A DNA stretch of 64,000 nt from Metridium senile (taxonomy: Eukaryota > Cnidaria > Anthozoa > Actiniaria > Metridiidae). The notes under the pieces were generated by a model. The model ran no database searches, was not told the origin of the DNA, and worked only from the letters and a program-made list of their open reading frames with translations. Within the stretch, counting starts at the first letter, position 1; each line of letters begins with the position of its first letter. The translations under genes were made by a program, and so were the position numbers. The DNA lies in the NCBI GenBank assembly GCA_949775045.1, contig CATKSA010000113.1:155859-219858 (forward strand). Direction: 5' to 3'. Positions 50,106 through 62,200 of the stretch are shown here, one piece after another.

Positions 50106-50273
50106 AGCCTCGTTTCCGTGCTCAATTCCTATAACTTTAATTATGGGATAGATCTCGATGGGGTCCATAGCCTATATTGATCACCATGTCATAAACTATC
50201 ATTGTGGGAATTTTCATGCTTTTACCACAAAACGCACAATTCTTATCAAATTTTGCACGAATCTGCCGGACTA
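50028..50273 (-). repeat. Right terminal inverted repeat
   Basis: Reverse complement of 46326-46571 with scattered substitutions, ending CTGCCGGACTA. Inward it continues without a break into the subterminal repeat (GTCTGTCTTGCAGTTAAT), so the right end looks ancestral and the left end is the rearranged one. Confidence 0.85.
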
Positions 50274-53200
50274 ATAGGGTAATCTGAAAATGTGTCAAAA
50301 AGATCGGGGTTTTCCGCACAAAATTTTCGCCTAGACCCTGTTAGTAATGTCTGAGAATATTAGAGCATTCTGATAAATGCGCAAGATTTTATTTAGAAAA
50401 AACTACAAAATCCTACCCAGAATGCAATATGCCCTATAGGGTAATCTGAAAATGTGTGAAAAAGATCGGGGTTTTCGGCACAACATTTTCGCCTAGACCC
50501 TGTTAGTAATGTCTGAGAATATTAGAGCATTCTGATAAATGCGCAAGATTTTATTTAGAAAAAACTACAAAATCCTACCCAGAATGCAATATGCCCTATA
50601 GGGTAATCTGAAAATGTGTGAAAAAGATCGGGGTTTTCGGCACAACATTTTCGCCTAGACCCTGTTAGTAATGTCTGAGAATATTAGAGCATTCTGATAA
50701 ATGCGCAAGATTTTATTTAGAAAAAACTACAAAATCCTACCCAGAATGCAATATGCCCTATAGGGTAATCTGAAAATGTGTGAAAAAGATCGGGGTTTTC
50801 GGCACAAAATTTTCGCCTAGACCCTGTTAGTAATGTCTGAGAATATTAGAGCATTCTGATAAATGCGCAAGATTTTATTTAGAAAAAACTACAAACTCCT
50901 ACCCAGAATGCAATATGCCCTATATAGGGAAATCTGAAAATGTGTGAAAAAGATCGGGGTTTTCGGCACAAAATTTTCGCCTAGACCCTGTTAGTAATGT
51001 CTGAGAATATTAGAGCATTCTGATAAATGCGCAAGATTTTATTTAGAAAAAACTACAAAATCCTACCCAGAATGCAATATGGGCATATAGGGCTATAGGG
51101 TGATCTGAAAATGTGTCAAAAAGATCGGGGTTTTGGGCACAAAATTTTCGCCTAGACCCTGTTAGTAATGTCTGAGAATATAAGAGCATTCTGATAAATG
51201 CGCAAGATTTTATTTAGAAAAAACTACAAAATCCTACCCAGAATGCAATATACCCTATAGGGTAATCTGAAAATGTGTAAAAAAGATCGGGGTTTTCGGC
51301 ACAAAATGTTCGCCTAGACCCTGTTAGTAATGTCTGAGAATATTAGAGCATTCTGATAAATGCGCAAGATTTTATTTAGAAAAAACTACAAAATCCTACC
51401 CAGAATGCAATATGCCCTATAGGGTAATCTGAAAATGTGTCAAAAAGATCGGGGTTTTCGGCACAAAATGTTCACCTAGACCCTGTTAGTAATATCTGAG
51501 AATATTAGAGCATTCTGATAAATGCGCAAGATTTTATTTAGAAAAAACTACAAAATCCTACCCAGAATGCAATATGCCCTATAGGGTAATCTGAAAATGT
51601 GTCAAAAAGATCGGGGTTTTCGGCACAAAATGTTCGCCTAGACCCTGTTAGTAATGTCTGAGAATATTAGAGCATTCTGATAAATGCGCAAGATTTTTTA
51701 TAGAAAAAACTACAAAATCCTACCCAGAATGCAATATGCCCTATAGGGTGATCTGAAAATGTGTCAAAAAGATCGGGGTTTTCGACACAAAATTTTCGCC
51801 TAGACCCTGTTAGTAATGTCTGAGAATATTAGAGCATTCTGATAAATGCGCAAGATTTTATTTAGAAAAAACTACAAAATCCTACCCAGAATGCAATATG
51901 CCCTATAGGGTAATCTGAAAATGTGTAAAAAAGATCGAGGTTTTCGGCACAAAATTTTCGCCTAGACCCTGTTAGTAATGTCTGAGAATATTAGAGCATT
52001 CTGATAAATGCGCAAGATTTTATTTAGAAAAAACTACAAAATCCTACCCAGAATGCAATATGGGCATATAGGGCTATAGGGTGATCTGAAAATGTGTCAA
52101 AAAGATCGGGGTTTTGGGCACAAAATTTTCGCCTAGACCCTGTTAGTAATGTCTGAGAATATAAGAGCATTCTGATAAATGCGCAAGATTTTATTTAGAA
52201 AAAACTACAAAATCCTACCCAGAATGCAATATTCCCTATAGGGTAATCTGAAAATGTGTAAAAAAGATCGGGGTTTTCGGCACAAAATGTTCGCCTAGAC
52301 CCTGTTAGTAATGTCTGAGAATATTAGAGCATTCTGATAAATGCGCAAGATTTTATTTAGAAAAAACTACAAAATCCTACCCAGAATGCAATATGCCCTA
52401 TAGGGTAATCTGAAAATGTGTCAAAAAGATCGGGGTTTTCGGCACAAAATGTTCACCTAGACCCTGTTAGTAATGTCTGAGAATATTAGAGCATTCTGAT
52501 AAATGCGCAAGATTTTATTTAGAAAAAACTACAAAATCCTACCCAGAATGCAATATGCCCTATAGGGTGATCTGAAAATGTGTGAAAAAGATCGGGGTTT
52601 TCGGCACAAAATTTTCGCCTAGACCCTGTTAGTAATGTCTGAGAATATTAGAGCATTCTGATAAATGCGCAAGATTTTATTTAGAAAAAACTACAAAATC
52701 CTACCCAGAATGCAATATGGGCATATAGGGCTATAGGGTGATCTGAAAATGTGTCAAAAAGATCGGGGTTTTCGGCACAAAATTTTTGCCTAGACCCTGT
52801 TAGTAATATCTGAGAATATTAGGGCATTCTGATAAATGCGCAAGATTTTATTTAGAAAAAACTACAAAATCCTACCCAGAATGCAATATGCCCTATAGGG
52901 TAATCTGAAAATGTGTGAAAAAGATCGGGGTTTTCGGCACAAAATTTTTGCCTAGACCCTTTTAGTAATGTCTGAGAATATTAGAGCATTCTGATAAATG
53001 CGCAAGATTTTATTTAGAAAAAACTACAAAATCCTACCCAGAATGCAATATGGGCATATAGGGCTATAGGGTGATCTGAAAATGTGTCAAAAAGATCGGG
53101 GTTTTCGGCACAAAATTTTCGCCTAGACCCTGTTAGTAATGTCTGAGAATATTAGAGCATTCTGATAAATGCGCAAGATTTTATTTAGAAAAAACTACAA

Positions 53201-56200
53201 AATCCTACCCAGAATGCAATATGCCCTATAGGGTAATCTGAAAATGTGTGAAAAAGATCGGGGTTTTCGGCACAAAATTTTTGCCTAGACCCTTTTAGTA
53301 ATGTCTGAGAATATTAGAGCATTCTGATAAATGCGCAAGATTTTATTTAGAAAAAACTACAAAATCCTACCCAGAATGCAATATGGGCATATAGGGCTAT
53401 AGGGTGATCTGAAAATGTGTGAAAAAGATCGGGATTTTCGGCACAAAATTTTCGCCTAGACCCTGTTAGTAATGTCTGAGAATATTAGAGCATTCTGATA
53501 AATGCGCAAGATTTTATTTAGAAAAAACTACAAAATCCTACCCAGAATGCAATATGGGCATATAGGGCTATAGGGTGATCTGAAAATGTGTCAAAAAGAT
53601 CGGGGTTTTCGGCACAAAATTTTTGCCTAGACCCTGTTAGTAATATCTGAGAATATTAGAGCATTCTGATAAATGCGCAAGATTTTATTTAGAAAAAACT
53701 ACAAAATCCTACCCAGAATGCAATATGCCCTATAGGGTAATCTGAAAATGTGTGAAAAAGATCGGGGTTTTCGGCACAAAATTTTTGCCTAGACCCTTTT
53801 AGTAATGTCTGAGAATATTAGAGCATTGTGATAAATGCGCAAGATTTTATTTAGAAAAAACTACAAAATCCTACCCAGAATGCAATATGGGCATATAGGG
53901 CTATAGGGTGATCTGAAAATGTGTCAAAAAGATCGGGGTTTTCGGCACAAAATTTTCGCCTAGACCCTGTTAGTAATGTCTGAGAATATTAGAGCATTCT
54001 GATAAATGCGCAAGATTTTATTTAGAAAAAACTACAAAATCCTACCCAGAATGCAATATGTCCTATAGGGTGATCTGAAAATGTGTCAAAAAGATCGGGG
54101 TTTTTGGCACAAAATTTTCGCCTAGACCCTGTTAGTAATGTCTGAGAATATTAGAGCATTCTGATAAATGCGCAAGATTTTATTTAGAAAAAACTACAAA
54201 ATCCTACCCAGAATGCAATATGCCCTAAATCTGAAAATGTGTGAAAAAGATCGGGGTTTTCGGCACAAAATTTTCGCCTAGACCCTGTTAGTAATGTCTG
54301 AGAATATTAGAGCATTCTGATAAATGCGCAAGATTTTATTTAGAAAAAACTACAAAATCCTACCCAGAATGCAATATGCCCTAAATCTGAAAATGTGTGA
54401 AAAAGATCGGGGTTTTCGGCACAAAATTTTCGCCTAGACCCTGTTAGTAATGTCTGAGAATATTAGAGCATTCTGATAAATGCGCAAGATTTTATTTAGA
54501 AAAAACTACAAAATCCTACCCAGAATGCAATATGCCCTATAGGGTGATCTGAAAATGTGTCAAAAAGATCGGGGTTTTCGGCACAAAAGTTTTGCCTAGA
54601 CCCTGTTAGTAATGTCTGAGAATATTAGAGCATTCTGATAAATGCGCAAGATTTTATTTAGAAAAAACTACAAAATCCTACCCAGAATGCAATATGCCCT
54701 ATAGGGTAATCTGAAAATGTGTGAAAAAGATCGGGGTTTTCGGCACAAAATTTTCGCCTAGACCCTGTTAGTAATGTCTGAGAATATTAGAGCATTCTGA
54801 TAAATGCGCAAGATTTTATTTAGAAAAAACTACAAAATCCTACCCAGAATGCAATATGGGCATATAGGGCTATAGGGTGATCTGAAAATGTGTCAAAAAG
54901 ATCGGGGTTTTCGGCACAAAATTTTTGCCTAGACCCTGTTAGTAATATCTGAGAATATTAGAGCATTCTGATAAATGCGCAAGATTTTATTTAGAAAAAA
55001 CTACAAAATCCTACCCAGAATGCAATATGCCCTATAGGGTAATCTGAAAATGTGTGAAAAAGATCGGGGTTTTCGGCACAAAATTTTTGCCTAGACCCTT
55101 TTAGTAATGTCTGAGAATATTAGAGCATTCTGATAAATGCGCAAGATTTTATTTAGAAAAAACTACAAAATCCTACCCAGAATGCAATATGGGCATATAG
55201 GGCTATAGGGTGATCTGAAAATGTGTCAAAAAGATCGGGGTTTTCGGCACAAAATTTTCGCCTAGACCCTGTTAGTAATGTCTGAGAATATTAGAGCATT
55301 CTGATAAATGCGCAAGATTTTATTTAGAAAAAACTACAAAATCCTACCCAGAATGCAATATGGGCATATAGGGCTATAGGGTGATCTGAAAATGTGTCAA
55401 AAAGATCGGAGTTTTCGGCACAAAATTTTCGCCTAGACCCTGTTAGTAATGTCTGAGAATATTAGAGCATTCTGATAAATGCGCAAGATTTTATTTAGAA
55501 AAAACTACAAAATCCTACCCAGAATGCAATATGCCCTATAGGGTGATCTGAAAATGTGTCAAAAAGATCGGGGTTTTCGGCACAAAATTTTTGCCTAGAC
55601 CCTGTTAGTAATGTCTGAGAATATTAGAGCATTCTGATAAATGCGCAAGATTTTATTTAGAAAAAACTACAAAATCCTACCCAGAATGCAATATGCCCTA
55701 AATCTGAAAATGTGTGAAAAAGATCGGGGTTTTCGGCACAAAATTTTCGCCTAGACCCTGTTAGTAATGTCTGAGAATATTAGAGCATTCTGATAAATGC
55801 GCAAGATTTTATTTAGAAAAAACTACAAAATCCTACCCAGAATGCAATATGGGCATATAGGGCTATAGGATGATCTGAAAATGTGTGAAAAAGATCGGGG
55901 TTTTCGGCACAAAATTTTCGCCTAGACCCTGTTAGTAATGTCTGAGAATATTAGAGCATTCTGATAAATGCGCAAGATTTTATTTAGAAAAAACTACAAA
56001 ATCCTACCCAGAATGCAATATGCCCTATAGGGTGATCTGAAAATGTGTCAAAAAGATCGGGGTTTTCGGCACAAAATTTTTGCCTAGACCCTGTTAGTAA
56101 TGTCTGAGAATATTAGAGCATTCTGATAAATGCGCAAGATTTTATTTAGAAAAAACTACAAAATCCTACCCAGAATGCAATATGCCCTATAGGGTAATCT

Positions 56201-59200
56201 GAAAATGTGTGAAAAAGATCGGGGTTTTCGGCACAAAATTTTCGCCTAGACCCTGTTAGTAATGTCTGAGAATATTAGAGCATTCTGATAAATGCGCAAG
56301 ATTTTATTTAGAAAAAACTACAAACTCCTACCCAGAATGCAATATGCCCTATATAGGGTAATCTGAAAATGTGTGAAAAAGATCGGGGTTTTCGGCACAA
56401 AATTTTCGCCTAGACCCTGTTAGTAATGTCTGAGAATATTAGAGCATTCTGATAAATGCGCAAGATTTTATTTAGAAAAAACTACAAAATCCTACCCAGA
56501 ATGCAATATGGGCATATAGGGCTATAGGGTGATCTGAAAATGTGTCAAAAAGATCGTGGTTTTCGGCACAAAATTTTCGCCTAGACCCTGTTAGTAATGT
56601 CTGAGAATATAAGAGCATTCTGATAAATGCGCAAGATTTTATTTAGAAAAAACTACAAAATCCTACCCAGAATGCAATATACCCTATAGGGTAATCTGAA
56701 AATGTGTAAAAAAGATCGGGGTTTTCGGCACAAAATTTTCGCCTAGACCCTGTTAGTAATGTCTGAGAATATTAGAGCATTCTGATAAATGCGCAAGATT
56801 TTATTTAGAAAAAACTACAAAATCCTACCCAGAATGCAATATGCCCTATAGGGTGATCTGAAAATGTGTCAAAAAGATCGGGGTTTTCGGCACAAAATTT
56901 TTGCCTAGACCCTGTTAGTAATGTCTGAGAATATTAGAGCATTCTGATAAATGCGCAAGATTTTATTTAGAAAAAACTACAAAATCCTACCCAGAATGCA
57001 ATATGCCCTATAGGGTAATCTGAAAATGTGTGAAAAAGATCGGGGTTTTCGGCACAAAATTTTCGCCTAGACCCTGTTAGTAATGTCTGAGAATATTAGA
57101 GCATTCTGATAAATGCGCAAGATTTTATTTAGAAAAAACTACAAAATCCTACCCAGAATGCAATATGGGCATATAGGGCTATAGGGTGATCTGAAAATGT
57201 GTGAAAAAGATCGGGGTTTTCGGCACAAAATTTTCGCCTAGACCCTGTTAGTAATGTCTGAGAATATTAGAGCATTCTGATAAATGCGCAAGATTTTATT
57301 TAGAAAAAACTACAAAATCCTACCCAGAATGCAATATGGGCATATAGGGCTATAGGGTGATCTGAAAATGTGTGAAAAAGATCGGGGTTTTCGGCACAAA
57401 ATTTTCGCCTAGACCCTGTTAGTAATGTCTGAGAATATTAGAGCATTCTGATAAATGCGCAAGATTTTATTTAGAAAAAACTACAAAATCCTACCCAGAA
57501 TGCAATATGGGCATATAGGGCTATAGGGTGATCTGAAAATGTGTCAAAAAGATCGGGGTTTTCGGCACAAAATTTTCGCCTAGACCCTGTTAGTAATGTC
57601 TGAGAATATTAGAGCATTCTGATAAATGCGCAAGATTTTATTTTGAAAAAACTACAAAATCCTTCCCAGAATGCAATATGGGCATATAGGGCTATAGGGT
57701 GATCTGAAAATGTGTCAAAAAGATCGGGGTTTTCGGCACAAAATTTTTGCCTAGACCCTTTTAGTAATGTCTGAGAATATTAGAGCATTCTGATAAATGC
57801 GCAAGATTTTATTTAGAAAAAACTACAAAATCCTACCCAGAATGCAATATGGGCATATCCCTATAGGGTGATCTGAAAATGTGTCAAAAAGATCGGGGTT
57901 TTCGGCACAAAATTTTCGCCTAGACCCTGTTAGTAATGTCTGAGAATATTAGAGCATTCTGATAAATGCGCAAGATTTTATTTAGAAAAAACTACAAAAT
58001 CCTACCCAGAATGCAATATGCCCTATAGGGTGATCTGAAAATGTGTCAAAAAGATCGGGGTTTTCGGCACAAAATTTTTGCCTAGACCCTGTTAGTAATG
58101 TCTGAGAATATTAGAGCATTCTGATAAATGCGCAAGATTTTATTTAGAAAAAACTACAAAATCCTACCCAGAATGCAATATGCCCTAAATCTGAAAATGT
58201 GTGAAAAAGATCGGGGTTTTCGGCACAAAATTTTCGCCTAGACCCTGTTAGTAATGTCTGAGAATATTAGAGCATTCTGATAAATGCGCAAGATTTTATT
58301 TAGAAAAAACTACAAAATCCTACCCAGAATGCAATATGGGCATATAGGGCTATAGGGTGATCTGAAAATGTGTGAAAAAGATCGGGGTTTTCGGCACAAA
58401 ATTTTCGCCTAGACCCTGTTAGTAATGTCTGAGAATATTAGAGCATTCTGATAAATGCGCAAGATTTTATTTAGAAAAAACTACAAAATCCTACCCAGAA
58501 TGCAATATGGGCATATAGGGCTATAGGGTGATCTGAAAATGTGTCAAAAAGATCGGGGTTTTCGGCACAAAATTTTCGCCTAGACCCTGTTAGTAATGTC
58601 TGAGAATATTAGAGCATTCTGATAAATGCGCAAGATTTTATTTAGAAAAAACTACAAAATCCTACCCAGAATGCAATATGCCCTATAGGGTGATCTGAAA
58701 ATGTGTCAAAAAGATCGGGGTTTTCGGCACAAAATTTTTGCCTAGACCCTGTTAGTAATGTCTGAGAATATTAGAGCATTCTGATAAATGCGCAAGATTT
58801 TATTTAGAAAAAACTACAAAATCCTACCCAGAATGCAATATGCCCTATAGGGTAATCTGAAAATGTGTGAAAAAGATCGTGGTTTTCGGCACAAAATTTT
58901 CGCCTAGACCCTGTTAGTAATGTCTGAGAATATTAGAGCATTCTGATAAATGCGCAAGATTTTATTTAGAAAAAACTACAAAATCCTACCCAGAATGCAA
59001 TATGGGCATATAGGGCTATAGGGTGATCTGAAAATGTGTGAAAAAGATCGGGGTTTTCGGCACAAAATTTTTGCCTAGACCCTGTTAGTAATGTCTGAGA
59101 ATATTAGAGCATTCTGATAAATGCGCAAGATTTTATTTAGAAAAAACTACAAAATCCTACCCAGAATGCAATATGGGCATATAGGGCTATAGGGTGATCT

Positions 59201-62200
59201 GAAAATGTGTCAAAAAGATCGGGGTTTTCGGCACAAAATTTGCGCCTAGACCCTGTTAGTAATGTCTGAGAATATTAGAGCATTCTGATAAATGCGCAAG
59301 ATTTTATTTAGAAAAAACTACAAAATCCTACCCAGAATGCAATATGCCCTATAGGGTGATCTGAAAATGAGTCAAAAAGATCGGGGTTTTCGGCACAAAA
59401 TTTTTGCCTAGACCCTGTTAGTAATGTCTGAGAATATTAGAGCATTCTGATAAATGCGCAAGATTTTATTTAGAAAAAACTACAAAATCCTACCCAGAAT
59501 GCAATATGCCCTAAATCTGAAAATGTGTGAAAAAGATCGGGGTTTTCGGCACAAAATTTTCGCCTAGACCCTGTTAGTAATGTCTGAGAATATTAGAGCA
59601 TTCTGATAAATGCGCAAGATTTTATTTAGAAAAAACTACAAAATCCTACCCAGAATGCAATATGGGCATATAGGGCTATAGGGTGATCTGAAAATGTGTG
59701 AAAAAGATCGGGGTTTTCGGCACAAAATTTTCGCCTAGACCCTGTTAGTAATGTCTGAGAATATTAGAGCATTCTGATAAATGCGCAAGATTTTATTTAG
59801 AAAAAACTACAAAATCCTACCCAGAATGCAATATGCCCTATAGGGTGATCTGAAAATGTGTCAAAAAGATCGGGGTTTTCGGCACAAAATTTTTGCCTAG
59901 ACCCTGTTAGTAATGTCTGAGAATATTAGAGCATTCTGATAAATGCGCAAGATTTTATTTAGAAAAAACTACAAAATCCTACCCAGAATGCAATATGCCC
60001 TAAATCTGAAAATGTGTGAAAAAGATCGGGGTTTTCGGCACAAAATTTTCGCCTAGACCCTGTTAGTAATGTCTGAGAATATTAGAGCATTCTGATAAAT
60101 GCGCAAGATTTTATTTAGAAAAAACTACAAAATCCTACCCAGAATGCAATATGGGCATATAGGGCTATAGGGTGATCTGAAAATGTGTGAAAAAGATCGG
60201 GGTTTTCGGCACAAAATTTTCGCCTAGACCCTGTTAGTAATGTCTGAGAATATTAGAGCATTCTGATAAATGCGCAAGATTTTATTTAGAAAAAACTACA
60301 AAATCCTACCCAGAATGCAATATGGGCATATAGGGCTATAGGGTGATCTGAAAATGTGTCAAAAAGATCGGGGTTTTCGGCACAAAATTTTCGCCTAGAC
60401 CCTGTTAGTAATGTCTGAGAATATTAGAGCATTCTGATAAATGCGCAAGATTTTATTTAGAAAAAACTACAAAATCCTACCCAGAATGCAATATGCCCTA
60501 TAGGGTGATCTGAAAATGTGTGAAAAAGATCGGGGTTTTCGGCACAAAATTTTTGCCTAGACCCTGTTAGTAATGTCTGAGAATATTAGAGCATTCTGAT
60601 AAATGCGCAAGATTTTATTTAGAAAAAACTACAAAATCCTACCCAGAATGCAATATGCCCTATAGGGTAATCTGAAAATGTGTGAAAAAGGTCGGGGTTT
60701 TCGGCACAAAATTTTCGCCTAGACCCTGTTAGTAATGTCTGAGAATATTAGAGCATTCTGATAAATGCGCAAGATTTTATTTAGAAAAAACTACAAAATC
60801 CTACCCAGAATGCAATATGGGCATATAGGGCTATAGGGTGATCTGAAAATGTGTGAAAAAGATCGGGGTTTTCGGCACAAAATTTTCGCCTAGACCCTGT
60901 TAGTAATGTCTGAGAATATTAGAGCATTCTGATAAATGCGCAAGATTTTATTTAGAAAAAACTACAAAATCCTACCCAGAATGCAATATGGGCATATAGG
61001 GCTATAGGGTGATCTGAAAATGTGTGAAAAAGATCGGGGTTTTCGGCACAAAATTTTCGCCTAGACCCTGTTAGTAATGTCTGAGAATATTAGAGCATTC
61101 TGATAAATGCGCAAGATTTTATTTAGAAAAAACTACAAAATCCTACCCAGAATGCAATATGAGCATATAGGGCTATAGGGTGATCTGAAAATGTGTCAAA
61201 AAGATCGGGGTTTTCGGCACAAAATTTTCGCCTATACCCTGTTAGTAATGTCTGAGAATATTAGAGCATTCTGATAAATGCGCAAGATTTTATTTAGAAA
61301 AAACTACAAAATCCTACCCAGAATGCAATATGCCCTATAGGGTGATCTGAAAATGTGTCAAAAAGATCGGGGTTTTCGGCACAAAATTTTTGCCTAGACC
61401 CTGTTAGTAATGTCTGAGAATATTAGAGCATTCTGATAAATGCGCAAGATTTTATTTAGAAAAAACTACAAAATCCTACCCAGAATGCAATATGCCCTAT
61501 AGGGTAATCTGAAAATGTGTGAAAAAGATCGGGGTTTTCGGCACAAAATTTTCGCCTAGACCCTGTTAGTAATGTCTGAGAATATTAGAGCATTCTGATA
61601 AATGCGCAAGATTTTATTTAGAAAAAACTACAAAATCCTACCCAGAATGCAATATGGGCATATAGGGCTATAGGGTGATCTGAAAATGTGTCAAAAAGAT
61701 CGGGGTTTTCGGCACAAAATTTTCGCCTAGACCCTGTTAGTAATGTCTGAGAATATTAGAGCATTCTGATAAATGCGCAAGATTTTATTTAGAAAAAACT
61801 ACAAAATCCTACCCAGAATGCAATATGGGCATATAGGGCTATAGGGTGATCTGAAAATGTGTCAAAAAGATCGGGGTTTTCGGCACAAAATTTTCGCCTA
61901 GACCCTGTTAGTAATGTCTGAGAATATTAGAGCATTCTGATAAATGCGCAAGATTTTATTTAGAAAAAACTACAAAATCCTACCCAGAATGCAATATGCC
62001 CTATAGGGTGATCTGAAAATGTGTCAAAAAGATCGGGGTTTTCGGCACAAAATTTTTGCCTAGACCCTGTTAGTAATGTCTGAGAATATTAGAGCATTCT
62101 GATAAATGCGCAAGATTTTATTTAGAAAAAACTACAAAATCCTACCCAGAATGCAATATGCCCTAAATCTGAAAATGTGTGAAAAAGATCGGGGTTTTCG

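Larger units (their letters stand above)
46326..50273. mobile_element. 3.95 kb DNA-transposon-like element with long TIRs, inserted in satellite
   Basis: The element starts TAGTCCGGCAG and ends CTGCCGGACTA. The inverted similarity continues inward for about 245 bp at roughly 85-90 per cent. Both flanks are reverse-orientation satellite, and removing the element with one ATA leaves an intact monomer, which fixes both boundaries. TIRs plus a 3-bp duplication indicate cut-and-paste transposition. No superfamily is assigned: the ends do not show CACTA, and the ATA duplication does not match the TTA/TAA preference of Harbinger elements. The interior holds 400-bp inverted arms, subterminal repeats and decayed coding fragments with stops, so it is probably non-autonomous. 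Confidence 0.8.
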
